From positions 364,555-428,554 of the forward strand of contig NZ_LR588414.1 in NCBI RefSeq assembly GCF_901447155.2: a stretch of DNA of 64,000 bases, written 5' to 3'. This document shows positions 16,308 through 29,736 of this stretch, piece after piece. How positions within the stretch are numbered: the first letter of the stretch is position 1; the number at the start of each line of letters is the position of its first letter. The position numbers were made by a program, and so were the translations under genes. The notes below the pieces were generated by a model. That model made no database searches and was not told the origin of the DNA. It worked only from the letters and a program-made list of their open reading frames with translations. This DNA comes from Peptoniphilus catoniae (GTDB taxonomy: Bacteria; Bacillota; Clostridia; Tissierellales; Peptoniphilaceae).

Positions 16308-18351
16308 AAATGCCGGATTTTGTGGAGGAGTCAAAAGGGCTGTTATTTTAGCAAATAAAAATGCCGGTAAGGGTGTCTATAGTTTAGGCCCTTTAGTTCA
16401 CAACAAAAGAGTTGTGGAAGATATAGAAAAGCTTGGAGTAGAAGTAGTTGATGAGTATCAAATACTCAACAATTCAAAAGTAATAATAAGATCTCATGGA
16501 GTTCATAAAAAGATAATAGATTATTTAAAGGATCAGGGTAATGAAATAATAGATTGTGTATGCCCTAAGGTTAAATTAATTTATAAAATTGTATCTGAAA
16601 AATATAAAGAAGGGTATAATGTAATCATATTTGGAGATCCCAATCATCCTGAGATAATATCAATTAATTCCTATGCCAATGATAAGGGTATAATTATTTC
16701 TTCGGAAGAAGATATTAACAAGGTGCCTTTTGGAAAGGCAATTCTTGTATCTCAAACGACAAATAATGAAGAAAAGTATGAAAATATAATAAATCTTTTA
16801 AAAAGCATTTTAAAAGATGAAATTATAGTTTATAATACTATATGTAGCGCCACTAGAAAGAGACAAGAGTCTGCAAGGGAATTATCAAAAAAAGTAGACG
16901 CAATGATAGTTCTTGGAGATAAGAAAAGTTCAAACTCAAATAAGCTTGCAGAAGTGGCAAAAGAAAATTGTGAAAATGTATATTTTATAGAGTCAATAAA
17001 TGACCTTAAATATAATAAATTAAAAAAATTTAATAAAATAGGTATTACCGCAGGGGCGTCCACACCTGAGTCGGTAATCAAGGAGGCTGTTAGTAGTATG
17101 GAAAATTTTGACAACAATGAGATGATGGAAGCTATCGAGAGCTCTTTTAAGAAAATTAGAAGAGGCGAAGTAGTTGAAGGAGAAGTTTTATTTGTAAATG
17201 AGAGTGAAGTTATGGTTAACATCGGTTATAGATCAGATGGCATAATTTCAAAAGAGGAGATTTCAAAAGATCCCGACGTAAAACCGGAAGATGTTTTTAA
17301 ACCTGGCGACAAAATCCAAGTCTATGTAATGAAAATAGATGATGGTGACGGAAATGTTGTACTTTCTGCAAAAAGAGTTGAAAGCATGAAGGTTTGGGAC
17401 GAAGTCGAAGAAATGTTTAAAGAAGGTAAGAAGGTAGAAGTAAAAGTTAAGTCAGTTGTAAAAGGTGGACTTATTGCAGATCTTGAAGGCCTAAAGGCAT
17501 TTATTCCCGCATCTCATGTATCAGTTAGATTCCAAAAAGACTTGTCAAAATATGTTTCTGAAACCATGCTTTGTGAAATCATTGATTTTGATAAAGCAAA
17601 AAGAAGAATTGTTCTTTCAAGAAAGAATGTAGAATCAGAAGAATTGGAAGAAAAAAGATCCGCTGTTTATAATTCACTTGCAGTTGGAGATGTAATAGAA
17701 GGTACAGTTCAAAGACTTACCAATTTTGGAGCATTTGTAGATGTTGGCGGAGTCGATGGATTAATTCATATATCAGAACTTTCATGGAATAGAGTTAAAC
17801 ATCCATCAGATGTAGTTGCACCTGGACAAAAGGTAAAAGTTCAAGTTTTAAATGTAGATGAAGAAAAGAATAGAATAGCTTTAGGTTTAAAACAAACATC
17901 TAAAAAACCATGGGACATTTTTGTTGAAAATGTAAAAGTTGGAGATGTAATAGAAGGCAAAGTAGTAAATCTTCTTGATTTTGGTGCATTTGTAAGACTT
18001 GAATCAGGAGTTGACGGATTACTTCACGTTTCACAAATTTCAAGAGAACATGTTGAAAAACCTTCAGACAAGCTTGAAATAGGTCAAGAGATAACTGTAA
18101 AGGTTACAGACATCAACGAAGAAGAAAAGAAAATTTCTCTATCAATGAAAGCTCTACTTGAACCTGAGGTTGAAGAAGAAGTAGAGGAAGAAGTTCAAAG
18201 TCAAAGCTATGAAGAAGAACCAGTGGAAGAAGTACAAGAAAAAGTTGAAGAAAAACAAATTGAAGAAGTAAAAGAAGATGACACTTCTTCATCAGATAAC
18301 TTTAACACCACTCTTGGAGATCTTCTTGGCGGTTTAAAACTTGAAGACTAA
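16282..18351 (+). CDS. ispH: IspH-ribosomal protein S1 fusion (HMBPP reductase / S1)
   Basis: A bifunctional protein of about 689 residues. The first 280 residues are a complete IspH (LytB): iron-sulfur cysteines in NAGFCGGVKRA, DCVCPKV and NTICSATRKRQ, plus LVHNK, SHGVHKK, NHPE and SNSNKL. It converts HMBPP to IPP/DMAPP. After it come four S1 RNA-binding repeats (starting near GEVVEGEVLF, KKVEVKVKSV, GDVIEGTVQRL and GDVIEGKVVNL), the last two closest to consensus, then an acidic tail. An alternative in-frame ATG at 16273 exists. This fusion is known in Clostridia. The two activities are expected to be separate; why they are fused is not known. Confidence 0.94.
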   Translation: MKIEVLVAENAGFCGGVKRAVILANKNAGKGVYSLGPLVHNKRVVEDIEKLGVEVVDEYQILNNSKVIIRSHGVHKKIIDYLKDQGNEIIDCVCPKVKLIYKIVSEKYKEGYNVIIFGDPNHPEIISINSYANDKGIIISSEEDINKVPFGKAILVSQTTNNEEKYENIINLLKSILKDEIIVYNTICSATRKRQESARELSKKVDAMIVLGDKKSSNSNKLAEVAKENCENVYFIESINDLKYNKLKKFNKIGITAGASTPESVIKEAVSSMENFDNNEMMEAIESSFKKIRRGEVVEGEVLFVNESEVMVNIGYRSDGIISKEEISKDPDVKPEDVFKPGDKIQVYVMKIDDGDGNVVLSAKRVESMKVWDEVEEMFKEGKKVEVKVKSVVKGGLIADLEGLKAFIPASHVSVRFQKDLSKYVSETMLCEIIDFDKAKRRIVLSRKNVESEELEEKRSAVYNSLAVGDVIEGTVQRLTNFGAFVDVGGVDGLIHISELSWNRVKHPSDVVAPGQKVKVQVLNVDEEKNRIALGLKQTSKKPWDIFVENVKVGDVIEGKVVNLLDFGAFVRLESGVDGLLHVSQISREHVEKPSDKLEIGQEITVKVTDINEEEKKISLSMKALLEPEVEEEVEEEVQSQSYEEEPVEEVQEKVEEKQIEEVKEDDTSSSDNFNTTLGDLLGGLKLED

Positions 18352-18365
18352 TTAAAAGATTTAAG

Positions 18366-18393
18366 GGGAATGATTTGTTCATTCCCTTTTTTT
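18366..18393 (+). terminator. terminator after ispH-S1
   Basis: Stem GGGAATGA / TCATTCCC, loop of 5 nt, followed by seven T. Confidence 0.93.
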
Positions 18394-18413
18394 ATTAGTA
18401 TTAGGAGAAGTTT

Positions 18414-18884
18414 ATGAAAAAAACAAATGCTGTAAGAATTTTAGATAGCAAAAAAATTAAATATGACTTAGTGGAATATAGTACAGATGGAGGAATATCC
18501 GGAATCGATGTAGCAAGAAAAACCGGAGAGGATCCTCTTAGAGTATATAAAACCTTAGTAACTGAGTCTAAGGAAAAAAATTACTATGTATTTGTAATAC
18601 CAGTTGAGAAAGAATTAGATTTAAAAAAAGCGGCTAGGGTTGTTGGAAGCAAAAAAATAGATATGATTGCCCAAAGAGATTTACTTCCTTTAACAGGTTA
18701 TATCCATGGAGGTTGCTCCCCAATAGGAATGAAAAAACTTTTTCCAACCTTTATAGATGAGAGTGCCAAAGATCTTAGCTATATATTTGTCAGTGGAGGC
18801 AAGGTAGGTATACAGGTAAAGATTAATCCCTTATCTCTTGCTGATTTAATAGAAGCTAAGTTATCAGACTTAACTAATAAATAA
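18414..18884 (+). CDS. ybaK: Cys-tRNA(Pro)/Cys-tRNA(Cys) deacylase YbaK
   Basis: The 156-aa protein shows the YbaK/EbsC family features: MKKTNAVRILD at the start, DPLRVYKTLVTE, the catalytic-region lysine in VYKTL, GCSPIGMKK, and FVSGGKVGIQVKINPLSL. It hydrolyses mischarged Cys-tRNA(Pro). The gene sits alone between two terminators, 20 bp after the previous one, so any promoter must lie in the end of ispH or the terminator is leaky. Confidence 0.92.
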   Translation: MKKTNAVRILDSKKIKYDLVEYSTDGGISGIDVARKTGEDPLRVYKTLVTESKEKNYYVFVIPVEKELDLKKAARVVGSKKIDMIAQRDLLPLTGYIHGGCSPIGMKKLFPTFIDESAKDLSYIFVSGGKVGIQVKINPLSLADLIEAKLSDLTNK

Positions 18885-18907
18885 GAGGGTTGACCCCTCT
18901 TTTTTAT
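18883..18907 (+). terminator. terminator after ybaK
   Basis: AAGAGGG / CCCTCTT stem overlapping the ybaK stop codon, loop TTGAC, then a run of T. Confidence 0.88.
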
Positions 18908-18956
18908 TTTAAAAGAAGACTCTTATGTTATAATATACTAGGAGGAAGGACAAATA

Positions 18957-20096
18957 ATGAAAAAATTTTTACTAATGGCAATTTTTATATTTACTCTTAT
19001 AAATACTAAGACTTATGCAAAATCTTATAAAGATTTAACCCATGATGGAGATTATAGTTGGGCCTATAGTGCTGTAGAATACTTATCAGATAAGGGAATC
19101 TTCGAAGGATATCCTGATGGAAATTTTAAGCCTTATAGGGCTGTAAGTTTTCTTGAAATTATGCAGGTAATTAAAAATATAAACAATCCTACGTCCAACG
19201 AAGTCGAGTTGGCAAGAAATACTTATGAAACTCTTGCAAAATCAGCAGGGGTACCTGATTGGGCTATTGATGCCTTATGCTACAACTTGTTTATTAATAC
19301 AATTACACCATCTACTTTAGATGCGGCGAATAAAAGAGGTTTTTTAAAAGATACGGATCCTGTTTATCCTGATAGAAATTCTGTTACCGTTTATTTTGCA
19401 AGAGCATTTAAAATAAGTGAGGATACCGATTTTTCACAACTAAAACATACTGATCTTGATGCCATACCTTATATGACCAAGTCTTATTTGGTAAATCTTG
19501 TTAAATCGGGAATCTATTCCGATACAGGCAGCGATGGCTACTTTAATGGTAATAAATACATAAGAAGGTCTGAAGTTGCGGTAATTGCTGATAGATATTT
19601 AAAATCATCCTTGCCTTTAGATGCAAATAGTGGTCCTATACTTACAAAGACTTTTGTGGAAGGATTTGTTGAATCTGTAAGCCTTAATGGAAAAGATTCG
19701 ATTATGAAAATAAATGGAGTAGATTATAAATTTGACAGTAACGATATTTATGTAATGGAACTTAATACAAATGAATATTTTGATTTTAAGAAAATAGAAG
19801 GTTATAAAGTAAAAGCGTCTCTTAAAGACGGAATAATAAAGAATATCAGCTTTATCGATGAAAAAGGGGATATATTAAAGGAAAGCCAGGTTACTTTTAA
19901 GGCTGAACTTTTAATTTTAAGAAGTGAAAGCGGCAATATGGATCTTAGAATTTTAGAGTCTGATAGTAGCTTTTTAACTCCTGGTTCCATTATTACTATA
20001 AATAATCCAGGAGATTATAAAGTAGGCGATATTTTAAATATTTATGCCAATTTAATAGATAGAGAACTTAGGGATATAAAAATTGAAAAATTATAG
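18957..20096 (+). CDS. exported S-layer homology (SLH) domain protein
   Basis: The 379-aa product has a signal peptide (residues 1-21, MKKFLLMAIFIFTLINTKTYA) and SLH repeats: YKDLTHDGDYSWAYSAVEYL...GIFEGYPDGNFKPYRAVS is the clearest, followed by two more degenerate ones up to about residue 215. SLH domains anchor proteins to pyruvylated secondary cell wall polymers. The C-terminal part (about 230-379) is a beta-rich region with no motif I recognise. AGGAGGA lies 12 bp before the ATG, with TATAAT at 18929-18934 and no good -35. It is likely a cell-surface or envelope structural protein. Confidence 0.88.
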   Translation: MKKFLLMAIFIFTLINTKTYAKSYKDLTHDGDYSWAYSAVEYLSDKGIFEGYPDGNFKPYRAVSFLEIMQVIKNINNPTSNEVELARNTYETLAKSAGVPDWAIDALCYNLFINTITPSTLDAANKRGFLKDTDPVYPDRNSVTVYFARAFKISEDTDFSQLKHTDLDAIPYMTKSYLVNLVKSGIYSDTGSDGYFNGNKYIRRSEVAVIADRYLKSSLPLDANSGPILTKTFVEGFVESVSLNGKDSIMKINGVDYKFDSNDIYVMELNTNEYFDFKKIEGYKVKASLKDGIIKNISFIDEKGDILKESQVTFKAELLILRSESGNMDLRILESDSSFLTPGSIITINNPGDYKVGDILNIYANLIDRELRDIKIEKL

Positions 20097-20120
20097 TGAA
20101 GGTAAGACCTTCACTTTTTT
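20095..20120 (+). terminator. terminator overlapping the SLH gene stop
   Basis: Perfect 9-bp stem AGTGAAGGT / ACCTTCACT with an AAG loop and six T. The left arm begins in the stop codon and the T-run ends 8 bp before the next start. Confidence 0.92.
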
Positions 20121-20128
20121 GGTGATAT

Positions 20129-20828
20129 ATGAATAGATATACAAGAAGTGAAATGCTTATAGGAAAAGAAAATATAGAAAAGCTAAATTCCAAGAAGATT
20201 TTAGTATTCGGCCTTGGAGGGGTAGGAGGGTCTTTGTGTGAGGCCATTTTACGTTCAGGTGTAAGACAATTAACTATAGTTGATTGTGACATAGTGGATA
20301 TTACAAATCTTAACAGACAGTTAATTGCGACAAATAAAACCATAGGAAGAAAAAAAGTAGATGCTATGGAAGAAAGACTTATGGAAATAGATCCGCAAGC
20401 CCGTATAGAAAAAGTTTTTAAAAGGCTTAGTCCAGATAGACTTTCAGACTTTAGTATAGATGACTACGATTTTATAGCAGACGCTATAGATGATGTTAAA
20501 GCTAAATTAGCTTTGGCTGAATTTTGTTTCAAAAATGATTATAGGCTTATTTCAGCTATGGGTGCGGGAAATAGAATGGACCCTACAAAGCTAAGAATAG
20601 GCGATATATATGACACTTCCATGGACCCCTTAGCCAGGGTTATAAGAAGGGAGCTTAAGAAAAGAGGAGTAAAGAATCTTACAGTAGTTTATTCCCTTGA
20701 GGAGCCTATTAAGTTAAAATTCAGAGCAAATAAAGAATCTACTCCGGGATCTATGGCCTTTGTGCCGCCTGTAAGTGGAATGATTATGGCATCATATATA
20801 GTAAAAGAACTAATAAAGCAGGAGAAAA

Positions 20829-20839
<11 letters not shown>
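20129..20839 (+). CDS. tcdA: tRNA threonylcarbamoyladenosine dehydratase (TcdA/ThiF-like)
   Basis: The 236-aa E1-like enzyme has the ATP-binding loop VFGLGGVGGSLCEA, DCDIVDITNLNRQ, the adenylation segment DAIDDVKAKLAL and AMGAGNRMDPTKL, matching TcdA/CsdL, which cyclises t6A to ct6A in tRNA. GGTGATAT is the ribosome site. It overlaps pcrA by 11 bp. Another ThiF-like role cannot be excluded, but the family pattern is good. Confidence 0.88.
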
Positions 20840-25002
<4,163 letters not shown>

Positions 25003-25003
25003 A

Positions 25004-25282
25004 ATGGAATCTAAAGATATTTTGCACATTGCCCAGATAGCCATGATTGATTTTAATGAAGAAGAGCTGGCAGGATTTGAAAAAGATTTTATAGAGACAA
25101 TGGAATTAATTGAGAATATTAAAGATATAAAAACTGATGATGAAATGACTTTCCAGGTAAATAATACTACTAATAATTTAAGACCTGATGAAATCAAAGA
25201 AAGCCTAAGTCAGGAAGATGCCGTTGCTAATGCTAAAGAGGAAAAGTATGGCTACTTTAATATTATTAAATTTGTAGATTAG
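25004..25282 (+). CDS. gatC: Asp/Glu-tRNA amidotransferase subunit C
   Basis: A 92-aa protein fitting GatC in size and pattern (HIAQIAMIDFNEEE, LRPDE...SQEDAVANA). GatC stabilises GatAB in the amidation of misacylated Glu-tRNA(Gln)/Asp-tRNA(Asn). First of the gatCAB cluster. Confidence 0.92.
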   Translation: MESKDILHIAQIAMIDFNEEELAGFEKDFIETMELIENIKDIKTDDEMTFQVNNTTNNLRPDEIKESLSQEDAVANAKEEKYGYFNIIKFVD

Positions 25283-25292
25283 AGGTGTAAAG

Positions 25293-26741
25293 TTGGATTT
25301 AACAAAGTTAAAAGCAAGAGAACTTATATCAGGATATGAGAATAGAGATTTTTCAGTTGAAGAGGTAACAAGAGCCTATCTTGAAAAAATAAAGGAAGAT
25401 GACAAGGACCTTAATGCCTATATTACTGTATGTGAGGATCAGGCTATAGAAACTGCTAAGAGAGTTGATAAAAAATTTCAGGATAGAGAAGAGATGGGAA
25501 TCCTAAGGGGAGTTCCTATAAGTTTAAAAGATAATATTGCAGTGAAAAACGTTAGAATGACTTGTGCTTCAAAGATGCTTGAAAATTTTATACCCTACTA
25601 TGAATCTACAGTTTCTGAAAAAATAAAGAAAAATGACGGTATTATACTAGGAAAAGTGAACATGGATGAGTTTGCCATGGGAGCATCAACAAAAACATCT
25701 TACTTTGGACCATCAAAAAATCCTCTTAATAAGGATTTAATCCCGGGAGGATCTTCAGGAGGATCAGCTGCAGCTTTAGCAGGGGAAGAATGCGCTTTGT
25801 CAGTAGGCAGTGATACTGGAGGCTCAATAAGGCAACCGGCAAGCTTTTGCGGTTTAGTAGGCATTAAACCCACCTACGGAAGCATATCAAGATTTGGAGT
25901 ATCAACTATGGCAAACACTTTTGATCAAGTGGGATCTTTCGGTAAAGATGTGGAAGATGCAGCTTTACTTTTAAAGGCTCTTGAAGGTAGAAGTGAGAAA
26001 GATGCCACATCTGTAGGCAATCCTTCACTACATGAACCATATAATGAAGGTGATTCGATTACTTATTTAAAAGGTCTAAAAATTGCTATACCTAAGCTTT
26101 ATATGGACATGGAGCTTAATGAAAGAGTAAAGTCTGACTATAACAAGGCAATAGAAATTTTTGAAAAAAACGGAGCAGAAATTGAAATAGTTGATATGGA
26201 TTCTTTAAAGTATGTGGTGGAAACCTATCATATAATAACCAACGGAGAAATAGCTCCTAATATGGAGAGATTCGATGGTTTAAGATACGCTCATAGGGCA
26301 AAAGAATACAGTAATTATGAAGAAATGTTTAGTAAATCAAGAGCAGAAGGCTTTGGAGAAGAAGTAAAAAGAAGGATTATGATAGGTACTCATATACTTA
26401 GTTTAGAATTTGCCAAGGATTATTACTATAAGGCACTTAAAGTAAGAAATATGATTAAAAGAGATATGGAAAATGTCCTTAAAAATAATCAACTTATACT
26501 TTGCCCAACATCTCCGATTCTTCCTTACAGAATAGAAGAAAATATAAGTCCTGTGGAAATGTATAAGGCGGATCTGTTTACCATACCTGCAAATATGGCA
26601 GGATGTCCTTCAATGAGTATACCTATGCCTAAGATTGACGGCTTATCAGTAGGTATAGAATTAACGGCAAATAGATTTAAGGATGATGAAATGATTAAAG
26701 CCGCTCTAGGTTTTGAAAGGAGCATAAATAATGGCATATAA
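25293..26741 (+). CDS. gatA: Asp/Glu-tRNA amidotransferase subunit A
   Basis: The 482-aa amidase subunit has the full Ser-cisSer-Lys set: VPISLKDNIAVK (Lys), GGSSGGSAAALAGEE (cis-Ser) and SDTGGSIRQPASFCG (nucleophile Ser). It releases ammonia from glutamine for transamidation by GatB. The start is TTG 25293, with AGAGGTG 5 bp upstream; no ATG gives the conserved N-terminus. It overlaps gatB by 11 bp. Confidence 0.96.
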   Translation: MDLTKLKARELISGYENRDFSVEEVTRAYLEKIKEDDKDLNAYITVCEDQAIETAKRVDKKFQDREEMGILRGVPISLKDNIAVKNVRMTCASKMLENFIPYYESTVSEKIKKNDGIILGKVNMDEFAMGASTKTSYFGPSKNPLNKDLIPGGSSGGSAAALAGEECALSVGSDTGGSIRQPASFCGLVGIKPTYGSISRFGVSTMANTFDQVGSFGKDVEDAALLLKALEGRSEKDATSVGNPSLHEPYNEGDSITYLKGLKIAIPKLYMDMELNERVKSDYNKAIEIFEKNGAEIEIVDMDSLKYVVETYHIITNGEIAPNMERFDGLRYAHRAKEYSNYEEMFSKSRAEGFGEEVKRRIMIGTHILSLEFAKDYYYKALKVRNMIKRDMENVLKNNQLILCPTSPILPYRIEENISPVEMYKADLFTIPANMAGCPSMSIPMPKIDGLSVGIELTANRFKDDEMIKAALGFERSINNGI

Positions 26742-28149
26742 AACTATAGTAGGACTTGAAATACACGTAGAACTGTCAACTAAAACTAAAGCCTTTTGCT
26801 CCTGTAAAAATGAGTTTGGAGGAGAACCTAATACAAGAGTATGCCCTGTTTGTTTAGGACTTCCGGGAGGGCTTCCTGTTTTAAATGAAGAAGTTGTAAA
26901 CTACACTTTAATGGCAGCTTTGGCTCTTAACTGTCAAATACAAAAGTTGTCGAAATTTGACAGAAAAAATTATTTCTATCCGGACCTTACAAAGGGTTAT
27001 CAAATAACTCAAGATGATATGCCTATATGCACTGAGGGATATATAGAAATAGATGGAGACTTGGGAGCAAAAAGAGTAGGAATTTATAAAATTCAAATAG
27101 AAGAAGACACAGCTAAGTCTCTTCATACTGAAAATAATGAAACTCTAATGGATTATAATAGATGCGGAGTACCGCTAATAGAAATAGTTTCAAAACCAGA
27201 TATGAGCTCAGGAAGAGAGGCTAGACTTTTTCTTGAAAATTTAAAAAGTACATTAACATATTTGGGAATATCAGACTGCAAAATGGAGGAAGGATCTCTA
27301 AGATGTGACGTAAACGTAAATGTAGTAGATGAAGAAAGTGGAAAGAAAACTGCAGTTACTGAAGTTAAAAACCTTAATTCCTTTAGAGGAGTTGAAAAGG
27401 CAATTGACTACGAAGTTAAGAGACATATTGAGCTTCTTGAAACAGGAGAAAAAGAAATAAGAACCACTAGACGTTGGGATGATGTAAATAACGAAACAGT
27501 TCTTATGAGAGTAAAGTATACGGTGGCAGACTATAGATTTGCACCTGAAGGAGACCTACCTCAACTACTTGTTGAAGATTCAAGAATAGAAGAAGTTAAA
27601 AAAAGAATGCCTGAGCTGCCCTTAGATAAGGAAAAAAGATTTATAGAAGAATATAATTTGCCTGAATATGATGCAAAAGTTCTTACATCATCTAAAGAGT
27701 TGTCCGTTTTTTATGAAGATGCGGCTAAAAACTTTAATGATTACAATTTAATCTCTAATTGGATAATGACAGAGCTCCTAAGAAGAGTGGAGGATGTAGA
27801 AAAATTTGAACTTCCTTTTAAATCCGACGACTTTATAGATCTGCTAAAAGCAGTAAAATCAGGAGAAATAAATAATAATGTAGGCAAAAAGGTTCTAAGA
27901 GAAATGTTCGAAACGTCTAAGAAGCCAAGAGACATTATAGAAGAAAAGGGACTGGCACAAATTTCAGATTCCTCAAAAATAGAGGAAATAGTAAAAGAAA
28001 TTTTAGAAAAGAATCCTCAATCAATAGAAGACTATAGAGCCGGTAAGGATAGAGCTTTAGGCTTTTTAGTAGGACAGGTAATGAAAGCTTCAAGAGGAAA
28101 GGCAAATCCTCAAATGGTAAATAAATTAATACTTGAAAAACTTAAATAG
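26731..28149 (+). CDS. gatB: Asp/Glu-tRNA amidotransferase subunit B
   Basis: A 472-aa GatB with TIVGLEIHVELSTKTKAFC, VCPVCLGLPGGLPVLN, KNYFYPDLTKGYQI, MEEGSLRCDVNV and the C-terminal YqeY-like tail (VGQVMKASRGKANPQMVN). It phosphorylates and amidates the misacylated tRNA. The presence of gatCAB suggests indirect synthesis of Gln-tRNA and possibly Asn-tRNA. Confidence 0.97.
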   Translation: MAYKTIVGLEIHVELSTKTKAFCSCKNEFGGEPNTRVCPVCLGLPGGLPVLNEEVVNYTLMAALALNCQIQKLSKFDRKNYFYPDLTKGYQITQDDMPICTEGYIEIDGDLGAKRVGIYKIQIEEDTAKSLHTENNETLMDYNRCGVPLIEIVSKPDMSSGREARLFLENLKSTLTYLGISDCKMEEGSLRCDVNVNVVDEESGKKTAVTEVKNLNSFRGVEKAIDYEVKRHIELLETGEKEIRTTRRWDDVNNETVLMRVKYTVADYRFAPEGDLPQLLVEDSRIEEVKKRMPELPLDKEKRFIEEYNLPEYDAKVLTSSKELSVFYEDAAKNFNDYNLISNWIMTELLRRVEDVEKFELPFKSDDFIDLLKAVKSGEINNNVGKKVLREMFETSKKPRDIIEEKGLAQISDSSKIEEIVKEILEKNPQSIEDYRAGKDRALGFLVGQVMKASRGKANPQMVNKLILEKLK

Positions 28150-28209
28150 AGGATTAGGCCACGACTATTACTAGTAATTGTTATTGCTGTTAAAACTAGT
28201 TAAATAAAA

Positions 28210-28244
28210 AAGGATATTAGTTAATTAGCTAATATCCTTATTTT
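28210..28244. terminator. bidirectional terminator between gatB and DUF1847 gene
   Basis: Perfect 11-bp stem AAGGATATTAG / CTAATATCCTT with an 8-nt loop, A-rich on the left and T-rich on the right, so it can serve both converging transcripts. Confidence 0.85.
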
Positions 28245-28246
28245 AA

Positions 28247-28879
28247 TTACTTATCAAGATCAAGTCTTCCGGCAAAGTATCCGTCAGCTCCATATAAAGC
28301 AACACAAGGATTGTTACCGGTAACCCTATCTTTAACTACAATTGTAGTGCAAAGGGCATCTGAAAACTTATAGAATAAGGAGTCATGTCCTACACAAAGC
28401 CCCATTACTATATTAAATTCAGTGCCGGCCTTGTTAAGTAGTTTTGCTTGAGCAACAGGATTGCACATTGGTTCATATTCCCCCGGAGATATTTTATTTT
28501 CTTCAAGAAGTCCTGCATAAGTTTTATCAACACCGCCGGTTTTACACATAGCTGAAGTGAGCTCTATTCCATTATCCTTAAAGATCTTAGTTAAAATTTT
28601 CGCTTCTTTAATAAAGCCTCCGCAAAAAGCAAGACCCACTTTTTTAAACTTCATTCTGTCAATTAAGACCATAGTTTCTTTGACTCTTGGCCAAATAGCA
28701 TACCCATCTCTTTCTATTAGGGTACTGGTTTTATAAAATTTGTTATATTTTTCAGACCTTACTACCTCAAGAGCTTCCTTATAAACTTCATCATCAACCA
28801 TGGGACAGAAAGTAGGAAGTGTATCATCATTTCCTGACTCACAAACATGTATTCCGCAAACTGAACATTTAGGATCCAT
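28247..28879 (-). CDS. DUF1847 domain protein (predicted metal-binding)
   Basis: The 210-aa protein starts with MDPKCSVCGIHVCESG and contains further conserved cysteines: LAFCGGFIKEAK, SAMCKTGG, EPMCNPVAQA and MGLCVGHDSLFYK. This cysteine-rich layout is the DUF1847 family, frequent in anaerobes and predicted to bind metal; the reaction is unknown. It is the only - strand gene between the gat cluster and the ribosomal operon. AGAGGTGAT is its ribosome site, and TATAAT reads on the - strand at 28904-28899 with no clear -35. Confidence 0.85.
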   Translation of the reverse strand: MDPKCSVCGIHVCESGNDDTLPTFCPMVDDEVYKEALEVVRSEKYNKFYKTSTLIERDGYAIWPRVKETMVLIDRMKFKKVGLAFCGGFIKEAKILTKIFKDNGIELTSAMCKTGGVDKTYAGLLEENKISPGEYEPMCNPVAQAKLLNKAGTEFNIVMGLCVGHDSLFYKFSDALCTTIVVKDRVTGNNPCVALYGADGYFAGRLDLDK

Positions 28880-28983
28880 AAAATCACCTCTTTAAAAAAT
28901 TATAACACATATTTTAAAATAAATTGCAGAGCTTATTTATAAATAAAAAGTTAACAAATCGCAGGTATATTTATAGTGAAACC

Positions 28984-29012
28984 TTGCATTTGTACGATCT
29001 ATATGCTATTAT
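28984..29012 (+). promoter_or_regulatory. promoter of rplU operon
   Basis: TTGCAT at 28984-28989 and TATTAT at 29007-29012 with 17-bp spacing, and TGC immediately before the -10 (extended -10). A shifted TATAAT at 29010-29015 is an alternative -10 with worse spacing. Confidence 0.55.
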
Positions 29013-29015
29013 AAT

Positions 29016-29092
29016 TAACTGTAACCGCTCAGAGTAAGGTTCAAAAATTATTACCTACAATGGCGAGTCTTATTATATAAGGAGGTGCTACA
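29016..29092 (+). promoter_or_regulatory. ribosomal protein L21 leader (putative)
   Basis: The 75-nt leader before rplU contains a block near 29055-29070 (CCTACAATGGCGAGTC) that I recall as the conserved 3' part of the L21 leader RNA of low-GC Gram-positives, thought to let L21 control its own operon. I could not fold it reliably by eye, so the call rests on position and this block. Confidence 0.5.
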
Positions 29093-29398
29093 ATGTACGC
29101 AGTTATTGAAACAGGTGGAAAACAGTATACTGTAAAGTCAGGAGATAAGGTTAAAGTTGAAAAACTTGATGTAAAAGAAGGCGATAAGGTTACCTTTGAT
29201 AAGGTTCTTTTAGTTGGTGGAGACACTATTAAAGTTGGAAAGCCATATCTTGAAGACTCAAAGGTTGAAGCTAAGGTTTTAGCCCAAGCCAAGGCTAAAA
29301 AAGTTATAGTATACAAGTATAAATCAAAAAAGAACGAAAGAAAGAAAAAGGGACATAGACAACCTTATACTTTAGTAGAAATAGAAAACATAATCTGA
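29093..29398 (+). CDS. rplU: 50S ribosomal protein L21
   Basis: The 101-aa bL21: [20 protein letters not shown] at the start, VLLVGGD, and the C-terminal [19 protein letters not shown] that binds 23S rRNA. First gene of the classic rplU-prp-rpmA operon; its stop overlaps the prp start. Confidence 0.97.
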   Translation: MYAVIETGGKQYTVKSGDKVKVEKLDVKEGDKVTFDKVLLVGGDTIKVGKPYLEDSKVEAKVLAQAKAKKVIVYKYKSKKNERKKKGHRQPYTLVEIENII

Positions 29399-29736
29399 TG
29401 ATTACTGTAGAAGTTTTTACAAAAAATAATCTTTATATAGGTTTAAAAAGTAAGGGACATGCATATTTTTCAGATAAGGAAGATATAGTATGTGCAGGGG
29501 TTTCAACTCTTACGCAAACTCTCTACTTCTATATCAAATCTTTAGGTATATCAGATAAGGATATGTGTGTTAAACAAAATAAAGGTTATCTATACCTTAG
29601 ACTATTTAAACATATAGAAAAACAATCTGTTCAGTCCGGTTTCTCTTATATGATTACAGGACTGAAACTTTTAGAGGCGGATTACTCTAAATATATTAAA
29701 TTAAAAATAACGGAGGTGCGAGATGATAAAGTTTGA
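29398..29736 (+). CDS. prp: ribosomal-processing cysteine protease Prp
   Basis: The 112-aa protein between L21 and L27 has the Prp catalytic dyad: His21 in SKGHA and Cys32 in [10 protein letters not shown]. Prp removes the N-terminal extension of L27 in Firmicutes that have one. The L27 encoded next indeed has that extension, so the two match functionally. It overlaps rpmA by 14 bp. Confidence 0.93.
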   Translation: MITVEVFTKNNLYIGLKSKGHAYFSDKEDIVCAGVSTLTQTLYFYIKSLGISDKDMCVKQNKGYLYLRLFKHIEKQSVQSGFSYMITGLKLLEADYSKYIKLKITEVRDDKV

